Assembly (NCBI GenBank): GCA_900322035.1
Contig: ONYL01000001.1
Location: 186,001-250,000 of the forward strand
From: an uncultured Prevotella sp.
Lineage (GTDB): Bacteria; Bacteroidota; Bacteroidia; Bacteroidales; Bacteroidaceae
Direction of reading: 5' to 3'
DNA: 64,000 nt
Of this stretch, positions 24,146 through 32,801 are shown piece by piece. A program made the position numbers and the translations under genes. Numbering within the stretch: the first letter of the stretch is position 1; every line of letters begins with the position of its first letter. Under the pieces are notes generated by a model that worked only from the letters and a program-made list of their open reading frames with translations, searched no databases and had not been told where the DNA came from.

Positions 24146-27100
24146 TAGATTCGTTTTAATTCGGCATGCTTATAATAGTGCAGGAGAATCTCGTCGTAGG
24201 CATATCCGCGGTCGCCCATCACGGCGGCTCCGATCTGGCACAGCCCCACTCCATGTCCCCATCCGGCGCCGGTGAGGCGGAAGCGGGCGGGCACGCCCTG
24301 GGGGTCCAGGTCGAAACGGTCCACCACGAAGGCCGAGCTGTAGAGATGGGTCTGGGAGAGGGCACGGCGGATTTCCAGTTCCTTGCCAATCGTGAACGAG
24401 GCCTTCACGCCCTCAATGCGCAGGCGGGAGATTCGGCCGCTCTTGCCCCGCTCCTCGGCCACAAGGTCAAGGATGGGGCCAAGGTCCTTGTCCACCACAC
24501 GGGCAATCAGCCTCCTCAGCTGCTCCTGGCTGTATTCCACCTGCCAGCGGTAGAAGTCCGTGGTCTCCTGATCGTAGTCGTTGAGCACCTGGCTGAGGAT
24601 TCTCCGCTCCCGTGTGTTGCAGAAGCTCTCGGGATGCGAGCGTATCCAGCGCTGAGCCTCGGCTTCCCGGCTCAGGTCGGGCAGATCGTCGGCAGCACTG
24701 TCGCGCACGGCCGAGAGGTAGGGCTTGCGCAGGTTTTCCCAGCAATACCGGAACTCTTCGGTTGCTCCGCCGCAGCACTTCGAGAAGCGGGCGTCGCAGA
24801 TCTTTCCGCCATAGGTTAGCACTTCTCCGCGGGTAGCGCCGACGGCCCGGGCCACATCGGGACTCGTCTCCTTGGTGATGCCCTGGTAGCGCTGGCAATG
24901 GTCGTCGGCACACACGTCGAAAAGCTGGTGATCCTCGCGGTCGTACCACACGATGCGCTCATCCGCCTTGTCGGTGCCTCCGGTGCCTCCGCGGGGCTTC
25001 ATGGGGGCCGTCTGCCGCTTCCCCATCTGGGCCAGGAGCCATGAGCGTGAGATCACGGCATGGGCCTTGAGAAGCTCAAGCCCCGACGTGGCCTTCATCT
25101 CGGAGGAGATGACGCTTTCGAGATATTTTTCAACGGGCAAGTGATTGATGGCCCACACCTTCCCTCCATCGACAATCAGCTTCAGTCCGCCGAGGAAGGT
25201 TTGCCGCTCCTTGCGCTGCCAGTGGAAGCCTACACCGATGACAACGTCCTCGAGCGTGAAGGAGTCGGTCTGGCCGATAGGCACAAAGTCCAACCGGTCG
25301 TAAGTCACGTTGTTCCAGCTGACACGCCCAGCCTCGGCCGTCACTCGTTGAGGTCCCTGGGCCTCTGTGCCACCGACCCGGTAGCGGCCATTGAGGGTGA
25401 AGCTCACTTCCGCTCCGCCGACAATGCCCACCTGCACCTGGGGCTCCCGGCCCCCGTCGGCGGCCGACGGCAGCTCTTCGGCGGCGAGGTGGCGGCACAT
25501 GCGCTCCACGATGTCGTCAGCGACGCACATCTCTCTCAGTATGGCCACCATCTGCCCGTAGTCCAAAGCCTCAAAGTCCTCACGGCGCGGGATGATCATC
25601 AGTCCGGCCATGTCCAGCGCGCCGGGCGACACCATCCGGCGCTCCCCGCCTTCGGCATAGTAGCAGTCGGGACGGTGCTTGGCCCGTGGGAAGACCACGG
25701 TGACCTCGTCGCGGCCCTGCCGCCACATTACAATATTCATCATAGGCTCCCCGTCGGAGCTGTCGCTCACGTCGGTGGGCTTCCCCATGTCGCGCTCCAT
25801 CACGGCATAGAGCCGCTCGAAAAGTCGCCGGCCGGCCTCCGGGCTTCGCGCCACGATAGCAAAGGCCGGACAGGGCCAGCCTCTCAGCAGGCCAAGCCGG
25901 TTGTCGGGGCCGCAGTCGGCGAGGGGTTCCAGGCCCAGGGCCAGCCGCTCCCACTCGTCGCGCAGCGGCAGCTGTCCGCCGCGCCCAGCCTGCAGATGCA
26001 GATGATCGGGGGCGGAGGCTCCGCAACGGGGGCCGTTGTAGAACACGGTCAAGCTGCTGTCACGCTCCAACAGGGCCGTCATGACGCCGTAGTGGCCTGC
26101 GATGCGCTGGGGCTGGTGACGGAGGGAGGCAATGGTGAAATGCACGGGCAGGATGGGAAAAGGATTGACGAGAAAGTGGAACTCCGCGTCGTGGGGCAGG
26201 CTGATCTGCTGTGGCGGGCGGTTTTCGTCGCAGAGGAAGCAGCGCCGGTGGGCCAGAGCTTCCCGGCTGATGCAGGCTCCCGTGGAGACGATGCGGGCGG
26301 GATTGAACTGCAGGCACAGAGGCAAGCCAACGGCGTCGTCCGAGGGGGGCTCCACCCGCCTCACCTCAACCGACAGCAGGTCGCGGTAGCGGCGGCGGAC
26401 CTCGTCCCAAAGCTGCAGCTGGCGGTCGAAGAAGCGGATGAGGGCACCCTCGTCCCTGACCGCTGGACCACCCGCGGCATTGAGCTGCCGGCGGGCCCGG
26501 AGCTCCAGGGTGCGCAGGCGGTCCTTATAGCGGTTGTTGGCATTGGTCTTCTCAATGCTCAACTGATGGTCGCTGTTGCCTCCCCACCGTCGGCAGAGAT
26601 AGAGCTCGTCGAAGATACGTCCGATGCGCCACTGGCGGCTGAAGGCCAAACCCATGGCATAGTCCTCGCCATAGCTGGTGTTGGGAAAGTGAATCTGCCT
26701 CACCAAGGGGGTGAAGAAGGCGCGGGGAGCCCCCAAGCCGTTGACACGCAGGGCATTGTTGCAGCCGTTGCCGGGCGTCCACTCTCGGTGGTCGATGAGT
26801 CCCGGGGGCAGGGTCTGCAGATGGAAGTCACACGTGCGGTAGGCGCCGACGACCATGGCTACCTTCTGCTCATAGAAGGCGTCGACCATGCGCTGCAGGG
26901 TGTGGGGGGAGGAATAGAGGTCGTCGGAGTCGAGCTGCACGGCAAAGCGCCCGCAGCGCTCATCGTCGACGGCGAGGTTCCAGCAGCCGCCGATGCCCAG
27001 GTCGGTGCGCTCTGGAATGAGGTGCACCAGCCGGCTGTCTTCACGGGCCATCTCGTCGAGGAGGGCCGTGGTTGCGTCGGTGCTGTGGTTGTCCACCACA

Positions 27101-27951
27101 ATAACGTTGAACTCAAAGCTCGTCTGCTGCATGAGGGCCGAGGCGACGGCCTCACGGATGGTCTTCTCGCGGTTGTAGACAGGGATGATCACCGACGCCT
27201 CGCGGTCGAAGTCCTGCTCGGCAAAGTCGGGTGTCCAGTAACGGTTAGGGTCTACGAGGGCGCCCACGAGGCGCAGGTGGCGGCTTACGACACACTCCAT
27301 CTCCTGTTGGGCCTCGCGGTTACGGGGATCTACATAGTCAAACTGCCGCTCCCCGTCCCTCGTCGGGTCTTCGGGTTCGTGCTCAGTATAGAGCGGCTCG
27401 TCGAGGTGCAGCAACTCTCCATGTCGGCTGAGAAAGAGCCTCAGGTCGTACCAGCCAGCGCTCCTCAGCTCCGTCCTGCCCTCAGTGTCCCATTCCTGAG
27501 CCCAGGCTTTCAGAAGCTCGGAGCGCAGCAGCACCAGGGGGCCGAAGTCGAAGTCGTCGCGCAGGCTGCCCTCCTGATAGTCGATCAGGGGGTGCCGGGC
27601 AGTGGTCCCTCCCTTCTCGGTGAGGAAGTCGGCATAGACCATGGCGGCTCCCGACATCGTGGCGGCGGCCGCCAGCCGCTCCACGGCATAAGGTCCCAGG
27701 GTGAGGGAGGTTGAGCGGATGCCGAGCAGGGTATAGGGAGCCTCGGCGCTTTCGGCCACGGCGCGAAGGGTCTCCGCCGACAGCAGTCCGCCGACGCCCA
27801 TCGCGGCGGCTCCCTCTATCCTTTCCTCGCGGCCCGCGGGGCAGAGCAGCCGGATGCGCCCGACAGCATTCTCACGCCCGAGCTGCGCCACGAGGCAACG
27901 GGCCGCGGACTCTCCGCCATAAGCCAAGAAGCAATCAGTATTTTCTCTCAT
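24142..27951 (-). CDS. Fusion: GT2 glycosyltransferase + DUF4922 (HIT-like) + SpoIID/LytB domain
   Basis: A 1269-residue protein with no signal peptide or membrane segment. Residues 1-245 are a GT-like N-terminal region; about 250-490 are a GT-A glycosyltransferase 2 (ASVIIPVYNREKTI, VVDNHSTDATT, acidic metal motif LDSDD near 340-344, SYGEDYAMG). Residues about 545-815 are DUF4922, with FLCDENRPP and the histidine-triad-like PDHLHLQAG near 648-656, the catalytic motif of HIT/GalT-type phosphorylases. Residues about 845-1269 are a SpoIID/LytB domain (LPVEKYLESVISSEM, ARFSKCCGGATEEF, GAGWGHGVGLCQIGA). In other Bacteroidales these are often separate neighbouring genes next to ampG. Absence of a secretion signal argues for a cytosolic role, perhaps in recycled muropeptide processing; that is inference. 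Confidence 0.85.
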   Translation of the reverse strand: MRENTDCFLAYGGESAARCLVAQLGRENAVGRIRLLCPAGREERIEGAAAMGVGGLLSAETLRAVAESAEAPYTLLGIRSTSLTLGPYAVERLAAAATMSGAAMVYADFLTEKGGTTARHPLIDYQEGSLRDDFDFGPLVLLRSELLKAWAQEWDTEGRTELRSAGWYDLRLFLSRHGELLHLDEPLYTEHEPEDPTRDGERQFDYVDPRNREAQQEMECVVSRHLRLVGALVDPNRYWTPDFAEQDFDREASVIIPVYNREKTIREAVASALMQQTSFEFNVIVVDNHSTDATTALLDEMAREDSRLVHLIPERTDLGIGGCWNLAVDDERCGRFAVQLDSDDLYSSPHTLQRMVDAFYEQKVAMVVGAYRTCDFHLQTLPPGLIDHREWTPGNGCNNALRVNGLGAPRAFFTPLVRQIHFPNTSYGEDYAMGLAFSRQWRIGRIFDELYLCRRWGGNSDHQLSIEKTNANNRYKDRLRTLELRARRQLNAAGGPAVRDEGALIRFFDRQLQLWDEVRRRYRDLLSVEVRRVEPPSDDAVGLPLCLQFNPARIVSTGACISREALAHRRCFLCDENRPPQQISLPHDAEFHFLVNPFPILPVHFTIASLRHQPQRIAGHYGVMTALLERDSSLTVFYNGPRCGASAPDHLHLQAGRGGQLPLRDEWERLALGLEPLADCGPDNRLGLLRGWPCPAFAIVARSPEAGRRLFERLYAVMERDMGKPTDVSDSSDGEPMMNIVMWRQGRDEVTVVFPRAKHRPDCYYAEGGERRMVSPGALDMAGLMIIPRREDFEALDYGQMVAILREMCVADDIVERMCRHLAAEELPSAADGGREPQVQVGIVGGAEVSFTLNGRYRVGGTEAQGPQRVTAEAGRVSWNNVTYDRLDFVPIGQTDSFTLEDVVIGVGFHWQRKERQTFLGGLKLIVDGGKVWAINHLPVEKYLESVISSEMKATSGLELLKAHAVISRSWLLAQMGKRQTAPMKPRGGTGGTDKADERIVWYDREDHQLFDVCADDHCQRYQGITKETSPDVARAVGATRGEVLTYGGKICDARFSKCCGGATEEFRYCWENLRKPYLSAVRDSAADDLPDLSREAEAQRWIRSHPESFCNTRERRILSQVLNDYDQETTDFYRWQVEYSQEQLRRLIARVVDKDLGPILDLVAEERGKSGRISRLRIEGVKASFTIGKELEIRRALSQTHLYSSAFVVDRFDLDPQGVPARFRLTGAGWGHGVGLCQIGAAVMGDRGYAYDEILLHYYKHAELKRIY

Positions 27952-28083
27952 TTCAGTGTTTTTTTTAATAGGTAAGTTTCGGCCGCCCTCGGGCAGACCG
28001 TTTTTTTAACGCGTCAGAGCCGAGCCGCCAGCCGCCGCCCCGACAGAGGGGGAGCTGCACGTCCTTCTCCTGCTTCGCCGTTG

Positions 28084-28114
28084 CAAAGATACAGTAATCG
28101 GGCGGAAAAGCAAA
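28084..28114 (-). promoter_or_regulatory. Promoter of the fusion gene-ampG operon
   Basis: On the minus strand: TTTG (28111-28114), a 19-bp spacer and TATCTTTG (28084-28091). The transcript would have a GC-rich leader of about 130 nt before the ATG at 27951. Confidence 0.75.
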
Positions 28115-28515
28115 ATAATCCGCAAAAAAGTTAAAAGTTGAGGAGCATGGGGCCAACGACAACGGGATGCCCAAACAAAAAAAAGACTCGACTCGCCGCG
28201 AGAAATACGCCTGATAGAAAAAAACGGGCTCTGACTTTATCTTTTCATGAAGAATTAGGGTAACACATCGGAAAAGTCAGGAACGGATAAGTGCTCGTGA
28301 TGACTAATGCTAACGTAGATTAGTGGATAAATAAACACGAATCTTCATGAATATCCTCTGATAACAGAAAAATTTGAGGCGTACTATCATCCGCCCCAAA
28401 CCGTCGCAATCACGAAAGATGAATGATCAAAAGGTCTTGGAGCCAAAATTATGCTATCTAAGGCTGCGCGAACCAAAATGAAGAATTATTAATTATGAAT
28501 TAAAACGTTTTTTAT
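28115..28515. other. Gap without recognised gene between the fusion gene and rlmN
   Basis: Together with the leader at 27952-28083 this is a ~600-bp intergenic region. It holds only promoters at both ends and two short AT-rich motifs (AGCCAAAATTATG at 28441, GCGCGAACCAAAAT at 28467) that recur at 32705-32730. No gene or RNA was recognised. Confidence 0.5.
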
Positions 28516-28546
28516 TTTGTAATCCTATCGAATTGCGCTAACTTTG
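28516..28546 (+). promoter_or_regulatory. Promoter of rlmN, giving a (nearly) leaderless mRNA
   Basis: TTTG (28516-28519), 19-bp spacer, TAACTTTG (28539-28546), a full consensus. The ATG at 28551 lies only four bases after the -7 element, where the transcription start is expected, so little or no 5' leader would remain. Confidence 0.8.
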
Positions 28547-28550
28547 CAGC

Positions 28551-29603
28551 ATGAAACAGAAATTATTAGGTCTCAGAATAGATGAGCTCAGCGACGTAGC
28601 CATGAAGTTGGGGCTGCCCCGGTTTGCCGGCAAGCAGATCGCCGAATGGATTTATGGGCGACACGCCACGAGCATCGACGAGATGACCAACATCTCGAAA
28701 GCCCACCGCGCTCTCCTGGCCGAGCACTGCGAGATCGGCTGGGCCGGCCCCATCGACGCCCAGCGCTCCAAGGACGGCACGACGAAATACCTCTTCCCCG
28801 TGGAGACTACTCAGCCGGCGAGCGGAGGAAAGATGGTCGAGACCGTCTTCATCCCCGAAGAGGGCGGCAGGGCCACGCTCTGCGTCTCGTCGCAGGTGGG
28901 ATGCAAGATGAACTGCCTCTTCTGCCAAACCGGCAAGCAAGGCTTCGAAGGCAACCTCACGGCCAATGACATCCTCAACCAGGTCTACGCGCTGCCCGAG
29001 CGCGACAGCCTCACCAACATCGTCTTCATGGGACAGGGCGAGCCGATGGACAACCTCGACAACGTGCTGCGGGCCACGGAGATTCTCACTGCCGACTATG
29101 GCTGGGCCTGGAGCCCGAAGCGCATCACGGTGAGCAGCGTCGGCGTGAAAAACAAGTTGAAACGATTCCTCGAGGAGAGCAACTGCCACATCGCCATCAG
29201 CCTCCACGCCCCCACCCACGCCCTGCGCGCCGAGCTCATGCCCGCCGAACGGGGCATGAGCATCGAGGAGGTGGTGGAACTGCTGCGCGGCTACGACTTC
29301 AGCCATCAGCGCCGCCTCTCGTTTGAATACATCGTCTTCGGAGGCATCAACGACACCCCGGCCCACGCCCGCGAGATCGTAGGCCTGCTCAAGGGGCTCG
29401 ACTGCCGCATCAACCTCATCCGCTTCCACCAGATTCCCAACGTGCCCCTCCATGGGGCTGACGAGACGAGGATGGAACAGTTGCGCGACTACCTCACAGC
29501 CCACGGCATCTTCACCACCATCCGCGCCAGCCGTGGCGAGGACATCTATGCCGCCTGCGGACTGCTCAGCACGGCGAAGCGGATCAGTGAGGTGAGAGGA
29601 TGA
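28551..29603 (+). CDS. rlmN: Dual-specificity 23S rRNA/tRNA adenine-C2 methyltransferase
   Basis: A 350-residue radical SAM enzyme that methylates A2503 of 23S rRNA and A37 of some tRNAs. The cluster motif is Cys118-x3-Cys122-x2-Cys125 (CKMNCLFC); GQGEPMDN, SVGVKNKLKR and the methyl-carrying C-terminal Cys336 in YAACGLL are present. It is first in a run of genes with very tight spacing; its stop overlaps the start of the DUF4837 lipoprotein by four bases. Confidence 0.95.
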   Translation: MKQKLLGLRIDELSDVAMKLGLPRFAGKQIAEWIYGRHATSIDEMTNISKAHRALLAEHCEIGWAGPIDAQRSKDGTTKYLFPVETTQPASGGKMVETVFIPEEGGRATLCVSSQVGCKMNCLFCQTGKQGFEGNLTANDILNQVYALPERDSLTNIVFMGQGEPMDNLDNVLRATEILTADYGWAWSPKRITVSSVGVKNKLKRFLEESNCHIAISLHAPTHALRAELMPAERGMSIEEVVELLRGYDFSHQRRLSFEYIVFGGINDTPAHAREIVGLLKGLDCRINLIRFHQIPNVPLHGADETRMEQLRDYLTAHGIFTTIRASRGEDIYAACGLLSTAKRISEVRG

Positions 29604-30388
29604 GACGGTCACTGTGGCTGCTGCTCCCCATGGTTCTCCTGGCGGCGGCGTGCGATGGAGGCGGAGGCAAGCCCCGGTCCATGGGTCGCCCCTACGAGGT
29701 AACGGTAGTGGGGCGGCTGCCTGACAGCCTTGCCATAGCCTTGGGGCAGACGGTGGAGGGACTGCCGCAGGCGGAGCCGATGTTCGATGTCGGCCGCCGG
29801 CCACACCTCGATCCCGACACCCGCCTCAGACGCGCCATCGTGGTCGGCCGCAAAGGCCACCGCTTGGAAGTCAGGCACGATGTTTGGGCAAGGCCACAAA
29901 TCGTCGTCCTCACCGACGGCAGCTCTCCACGGCGCACGGCCGCCCTGCTCAACGCCTTCGAGAGGCGGCAGCAGGTGGAAGCGCTGCGCCGCCACCACAA
30001 CCCGCGGGCCGCCGAGGCCGTCAAGAAGATGTTCGGCATCGAGATGCTCATCCCCGCCGACATGGGCAGCAGCATGGTGAGACCCGGCTTTATCTGGCTG
30101 TCGAACAACGCGCCCCAGGGGATGACGAACATCGCCGTGATGAGAGGCCCCGCCGACGTGGCCCTGGCCCGCCACATCAAGGGCGAGACCGACGCGATGC
30201 ACATGCAGCTCACGGGACCGCCGCGCGCCCGCGGACTCTGGGAGATGACGGGCGACGCCATGGGCGGACCCTACGTAATGAGACGGGTGGGCGACGTGAC
30301 GGTGATCGCCTTCGTCTACGCCCCTGAATCGAATAAAAGAAACCTCATGCGGCAGTTGGAAGCCGCTCTATACACAATAAAACAATAG
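29600..30388 (+). CDS. DUF4837 lipoprotein
   Basis: A 262-residue predicted lipoprotein: MRRSLWLLLPMVLLAAAC, with Cys18 as the lipidated residue. The body matches the Bacteroidetes DUF4837 family (RPYEVTVVGRL at the start, and a C-terminal MTGDAMGGPYVMR region). The family has no known function; it sits in the envelope and typically lies near rlmN and pdxA as here. The start overlaps the rlmN stop and the gap to pdxA is four bases. Confidence 0.85.
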   Translation: MRRSLWLLLPMVLLAAACDGGGGKPRSMGRPYEVTVVGRLPDSLAIALGQTVEGLPQAEPMFDVGRRPHLDPDTRLRRAIVVGRKGHRLEVRHDVWARPQIVVLTDGSSPRRTAALLNAFERRQQVEALRRHHNPRAAEAVKKMFGIEMLIPADMGSSMVRPGFIWLSNNAPQGMTNIAVMRGPADVALARHIKGETDAMHMQLTGPPRARGLWEMTGDAMGGPYVMRRVGDVTVIAFVYAPESNKRNLMRQLEAALYTIKQ

Positions 30389-30392
30389 CACA

Positions 30393-31613
30393 ATGGAAGA
30401 TAACAGAAGAATACGCGTCGCCATCACCCACGGCGACACCAACGGCATCGGATACGAACTCATCTTTAAAACTTTTGCCGCCCCGGAGATGCTGGAACTC
30501 TGCACCCCCATCATCTACGGGTCGCCCAAGGTGGCCACCTACCACCGCAAGGCCCTCGACATTCCGGCCAGCTTCAGCATCATCAACGATGCCCGCGAGG
30601 CCCGTGAGGGCCGAGTGAACCTGCTCACCTGCATGGGCGACGAGATCAAGGTGGAGCTCGGCGTGCCCACCCCCGAGTCGAACCAGGCCGCCATGCAAGC
30701 CCTCGACCGCGCCATCAGCGACTATCGCAACGGACTCTTCGACGTGCTCGTCACCTGTCCCGTTGATGAGCGCCACCTGGAGTCGGGCGGCGTGAAGTTC
30801 GGCAGCCAGCAGGCCTACATCGAGACCTGCCTGGGCGAGGGGCGCAGCGTGCTGCCCGTCTATGTCGGCGACGCCCTCACCGTGGCCTTAGTCACCGACA
30901 ACCTTGCCTTGCGCGACGTGCCCCAGGCCCTCACCCCCGCGCGGCTCGAAGAACGCATAGGCTGTTTCTACAACACCCTGCGGCGTGACTTCCGCCTGTC
31001 GAATCCCCGCGTGGCCGTACTGTCGCTCAACCCCGACAACGGCGAGTTCGGCAACTTCGACCGCGAGGAGCAGGAGGTGATCGCCCCCACCGTGAGCAAG
31101 CTCGCCGAGAACGGAGTGAACGTCTTCGGCCCCTACTCCGCCGACGAGATCTTCAGTGGCTCCACGGCCGATGCCTTCGACGGTCTGCTGGCCATGTACC
31201 ACGATCAGGGCCTGCCTCCCTTCAAGGCACGTGAGGCCTCGGAGGGCGTGCGCCTGATGGCCGGACTGTCGGTGGTGTGCACGGCGCCGGAGAGCAATGT
31301 GGCCTTCTCCATCGCCGGACGCAACGTGGCCGACGAGACCGCCTTCCGCCACGCCATCTTCCTGGCTATCGACGTATGGCGCAACCGGCAGGAATACGAC
31401 GAGCCCTTGGCTCATCCCCTCAAGAAACTCTATCACGAGAAAAAAGACGACAGCGAGAAGGTGAGGTTCTCCATCCCCAAGAAGCACGAGAACGCCATCC
31501 TGGAACGCGCTCCCAAGACCGCGCCCACATCGGCCCCATCCTCTCAGCCCGCCCAGCCCGCTCCTGAGGCCACCGATGGCGGAGAGGAGCAGCAACAGCA
31601 GCAGGACAAATAA
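30393..31613 (+). CDS. pdxA: 4-hydroxythreonine-4-phosphate dehydrogenase with extended C terminus
   Basis: A 406-residue PdxA, which oxidises 4-phosphohydroxy-L-threonine in the DXP-dependent pyridoxal phosphate pathway. The core (residues about 7-345) includes RVAITHGDTNGIGYELI, LVTCPV, the metal site MYHDQGLPPFK and the FSIAGRNVADETAFRHA stretch. Beyond it lies an extra C-terminal tail of about 55 residues, rich in Pro, Ala, Thr and ending in GEEQQQQQDK, which PdxA does not need. The tail is probably disordered. Twelve bases separate it from the next gene. Confidence 0.92.
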   Translation: MEDNRRIRVAITHGDTNGIGYELIFKTFAAPEMLELCTPIIYGSPKVATYHRKALDIPASFSIINDAREAREGRVNLLTCMGDEIKVELGVPTPESNQAAMQALDRAISDYRNGLFDVLVTCPVDERHLESGGVKFGSQQAYIETCLGEGRSVLPVYVGDALTVALVTDNLALRDVPQALTPARLEERIGCFYNTLRRDFRLSNPRVAVLSLNPDNGEFGNFDREEQEVIAPTVSKLAENGVNVFGPYSADEIFSGSTADAFDGLLAMYHDQGLPPFKAREASEGVRLMAGLSVVCTAPESNVAFSIAGRNVADETAFRHAIFLAIDVWRNRQEYDEPLAHPLKKLYHEKKDDSEKVRFSIPKKHENAILERAPKTAPTSAPSSQPAQPAPEATDGGEEQQQQQDK

Positions 31614-31625
31614 AACCGCGACAGC

Positions 31626-32645
31626 ATGAAAAAGAAATATCAGAACGCCTTCTTTCTCTTCGGCCTGCTCGTCTTGGTCGTGATGCTGACTCAACTCGAC
31701 TTCAAGCAAGTGTGGGACGGGCTCCGCCACGCGGGCTACTGGTTTTTCGCCGTGCTGGCCCTATGGCTGGTGCTGTACGTCTTCAACACGGCCTCGTGGT
31801 ACATCATCATCCGCAGTCAGGACCCTACGCCCCAAGGCATGGCACAGACCAGGAAAGTAAAGTTCTGGTGGCTCTATAAAGTGACGGTCTCCGGCTTCGC
31901 ACTCAACTACGCCACACCCGGCGGACTGATGGGCGGCGAACCCTACCGCATCATGGAACTGGCACCGAAGATCGGCACCGAGCGTGCCTCGTCGTCGGTG
32001 ATCCTCTATGCCATGACCCATATCTTCAGCCATCTGTGGTTTTGGGGACTGTCGTGCGTCCTCTTCGTGCTCCTGCGCCCCGTAGACTTCCTAATGGGCA
32101 TCCTGTTGGCCCTGACGATGGGCTTCTGCGCATTAGGCATCTGGTTTTTCTTCTCAGGCTACCGCAAGGGGCTGGCCAACCGGGTGATGACGCTCCTGAG
32201 CCATCTGCCCATGGTAAAGAAATGGGCGGTGCCCTTTGTGGAAGGACACCGTGAGCAACTCGACACCATCGACCGGCAGATTGCCGCCCTCCACAACCAG
32301 AACCCCCGCACGTTTGTCAGTGCCGTCCTGTTGGAGCTCTGTTGCCGCGTGTGCTCCTCGCTGGAGATCCTCTTCGTCCTGTTGGTGCTCCGGCCCAGCG
32401 TCAACTTCTTCGACAGCATGTTTATCCTGGCCTTCACCTCGCTCTTTGCCAACCTGCTCTTCTTCATGCCCCTGCAGTTGGGCGGGCGCGAGGGCGGATT
32501 CCTCATGTCGACCACCAAGCTCGGCATCGCCGCCAGCCAAGGCATCTTCCTGGCCCTCATCGTGCGCCTGCGCGAACTCACCTGGACGGGAATAGGACTG
32601 TTGTTAATCAAGTTGGGCAAAAACAAACCGATCTCTAATGCATAA
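31626..32645 (+). CDS. YbhN/UPF0104-like membrane protein (LPG synthase TM-domain family)
   Basis: A 339-residue polytopic inner-membrane protein with about eight hydrophobic helices. [16 protein letters not shown] and [10 protein letters not shown] are signature-like segments of the lysylphosphatidylglycerol synthase transmembrane (flippase-like) region, called UPF0104. The catalytic LPG synthase domain is absent. Members may move lipids or lipid-linked intermediates across the membrane; no specific role can be assigned. It is the last gene of the rlmN run. Confidence 0.82.
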   Translation: MKKKYQNAFFLFGLLVLVVMLTQLDFKQVWDGLRHAGYWFFAVLALWLVLYVFNTASWYIIIRSQDPTPQGMAQTRKVKFWWLYKVTVSGFALNYATPGGLMGGEPYRIMELAPKIGTERASSSVILYAMTHIFSHLWFWGLSCVLFVLLRPVDFLMGILLALTMGFCALGIWFFFSGYRKGLANRVMTLLSHLPMVKKWAVPFVEGHREQLDTIDRQIAALHNQNPRTFVSAVLLELCCRVCSSLEILFVLLVLRPSVNFFDSMFILAFTSLFANLLFFMPLQLGGREGGFLMSTTKLGIAASQGIFLALIVRLRELTWTGIGLLLIKLGKNKPISNA

Positions 32646-32801
32646 TTCATAATTGCCATGCGGAGCGGGGGCAATTCATCATGCACAATGCATCAAAGAA
32701 GAACGCGCGAGCCAAAATTATGAATGATGAATGATGAATTAAGGAAAAAAGTGTGCCAATATTGCAGTTATCTGAAATAAAATATGTAATTTTGTCACCC
32801 A

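Noticed and set aside
25060..27714. An 884-codon open frame on the plus strand, antisense to the GT2/DUF4922/SpoIID gene
   Set aside because: It is the mirror of a GC-rich coding frame; no domain is seen, while the minus-strand frame has three clear domains.
27965..28174. A 69-codon minus-strand frame in the leader of the fusion gene
   Set aside because: It covers the promoter at 28084-28114 and has no domain.
32749..32766. Sigma-54 promoter (-24/-12) ahead of the sigma-54 activator gene
   Set aside because: The sequence has GC at the -12 position, but the -24 position reads TG rather than GG and the flanks do not match; a standard -7 element (32787-32794) is nearer.
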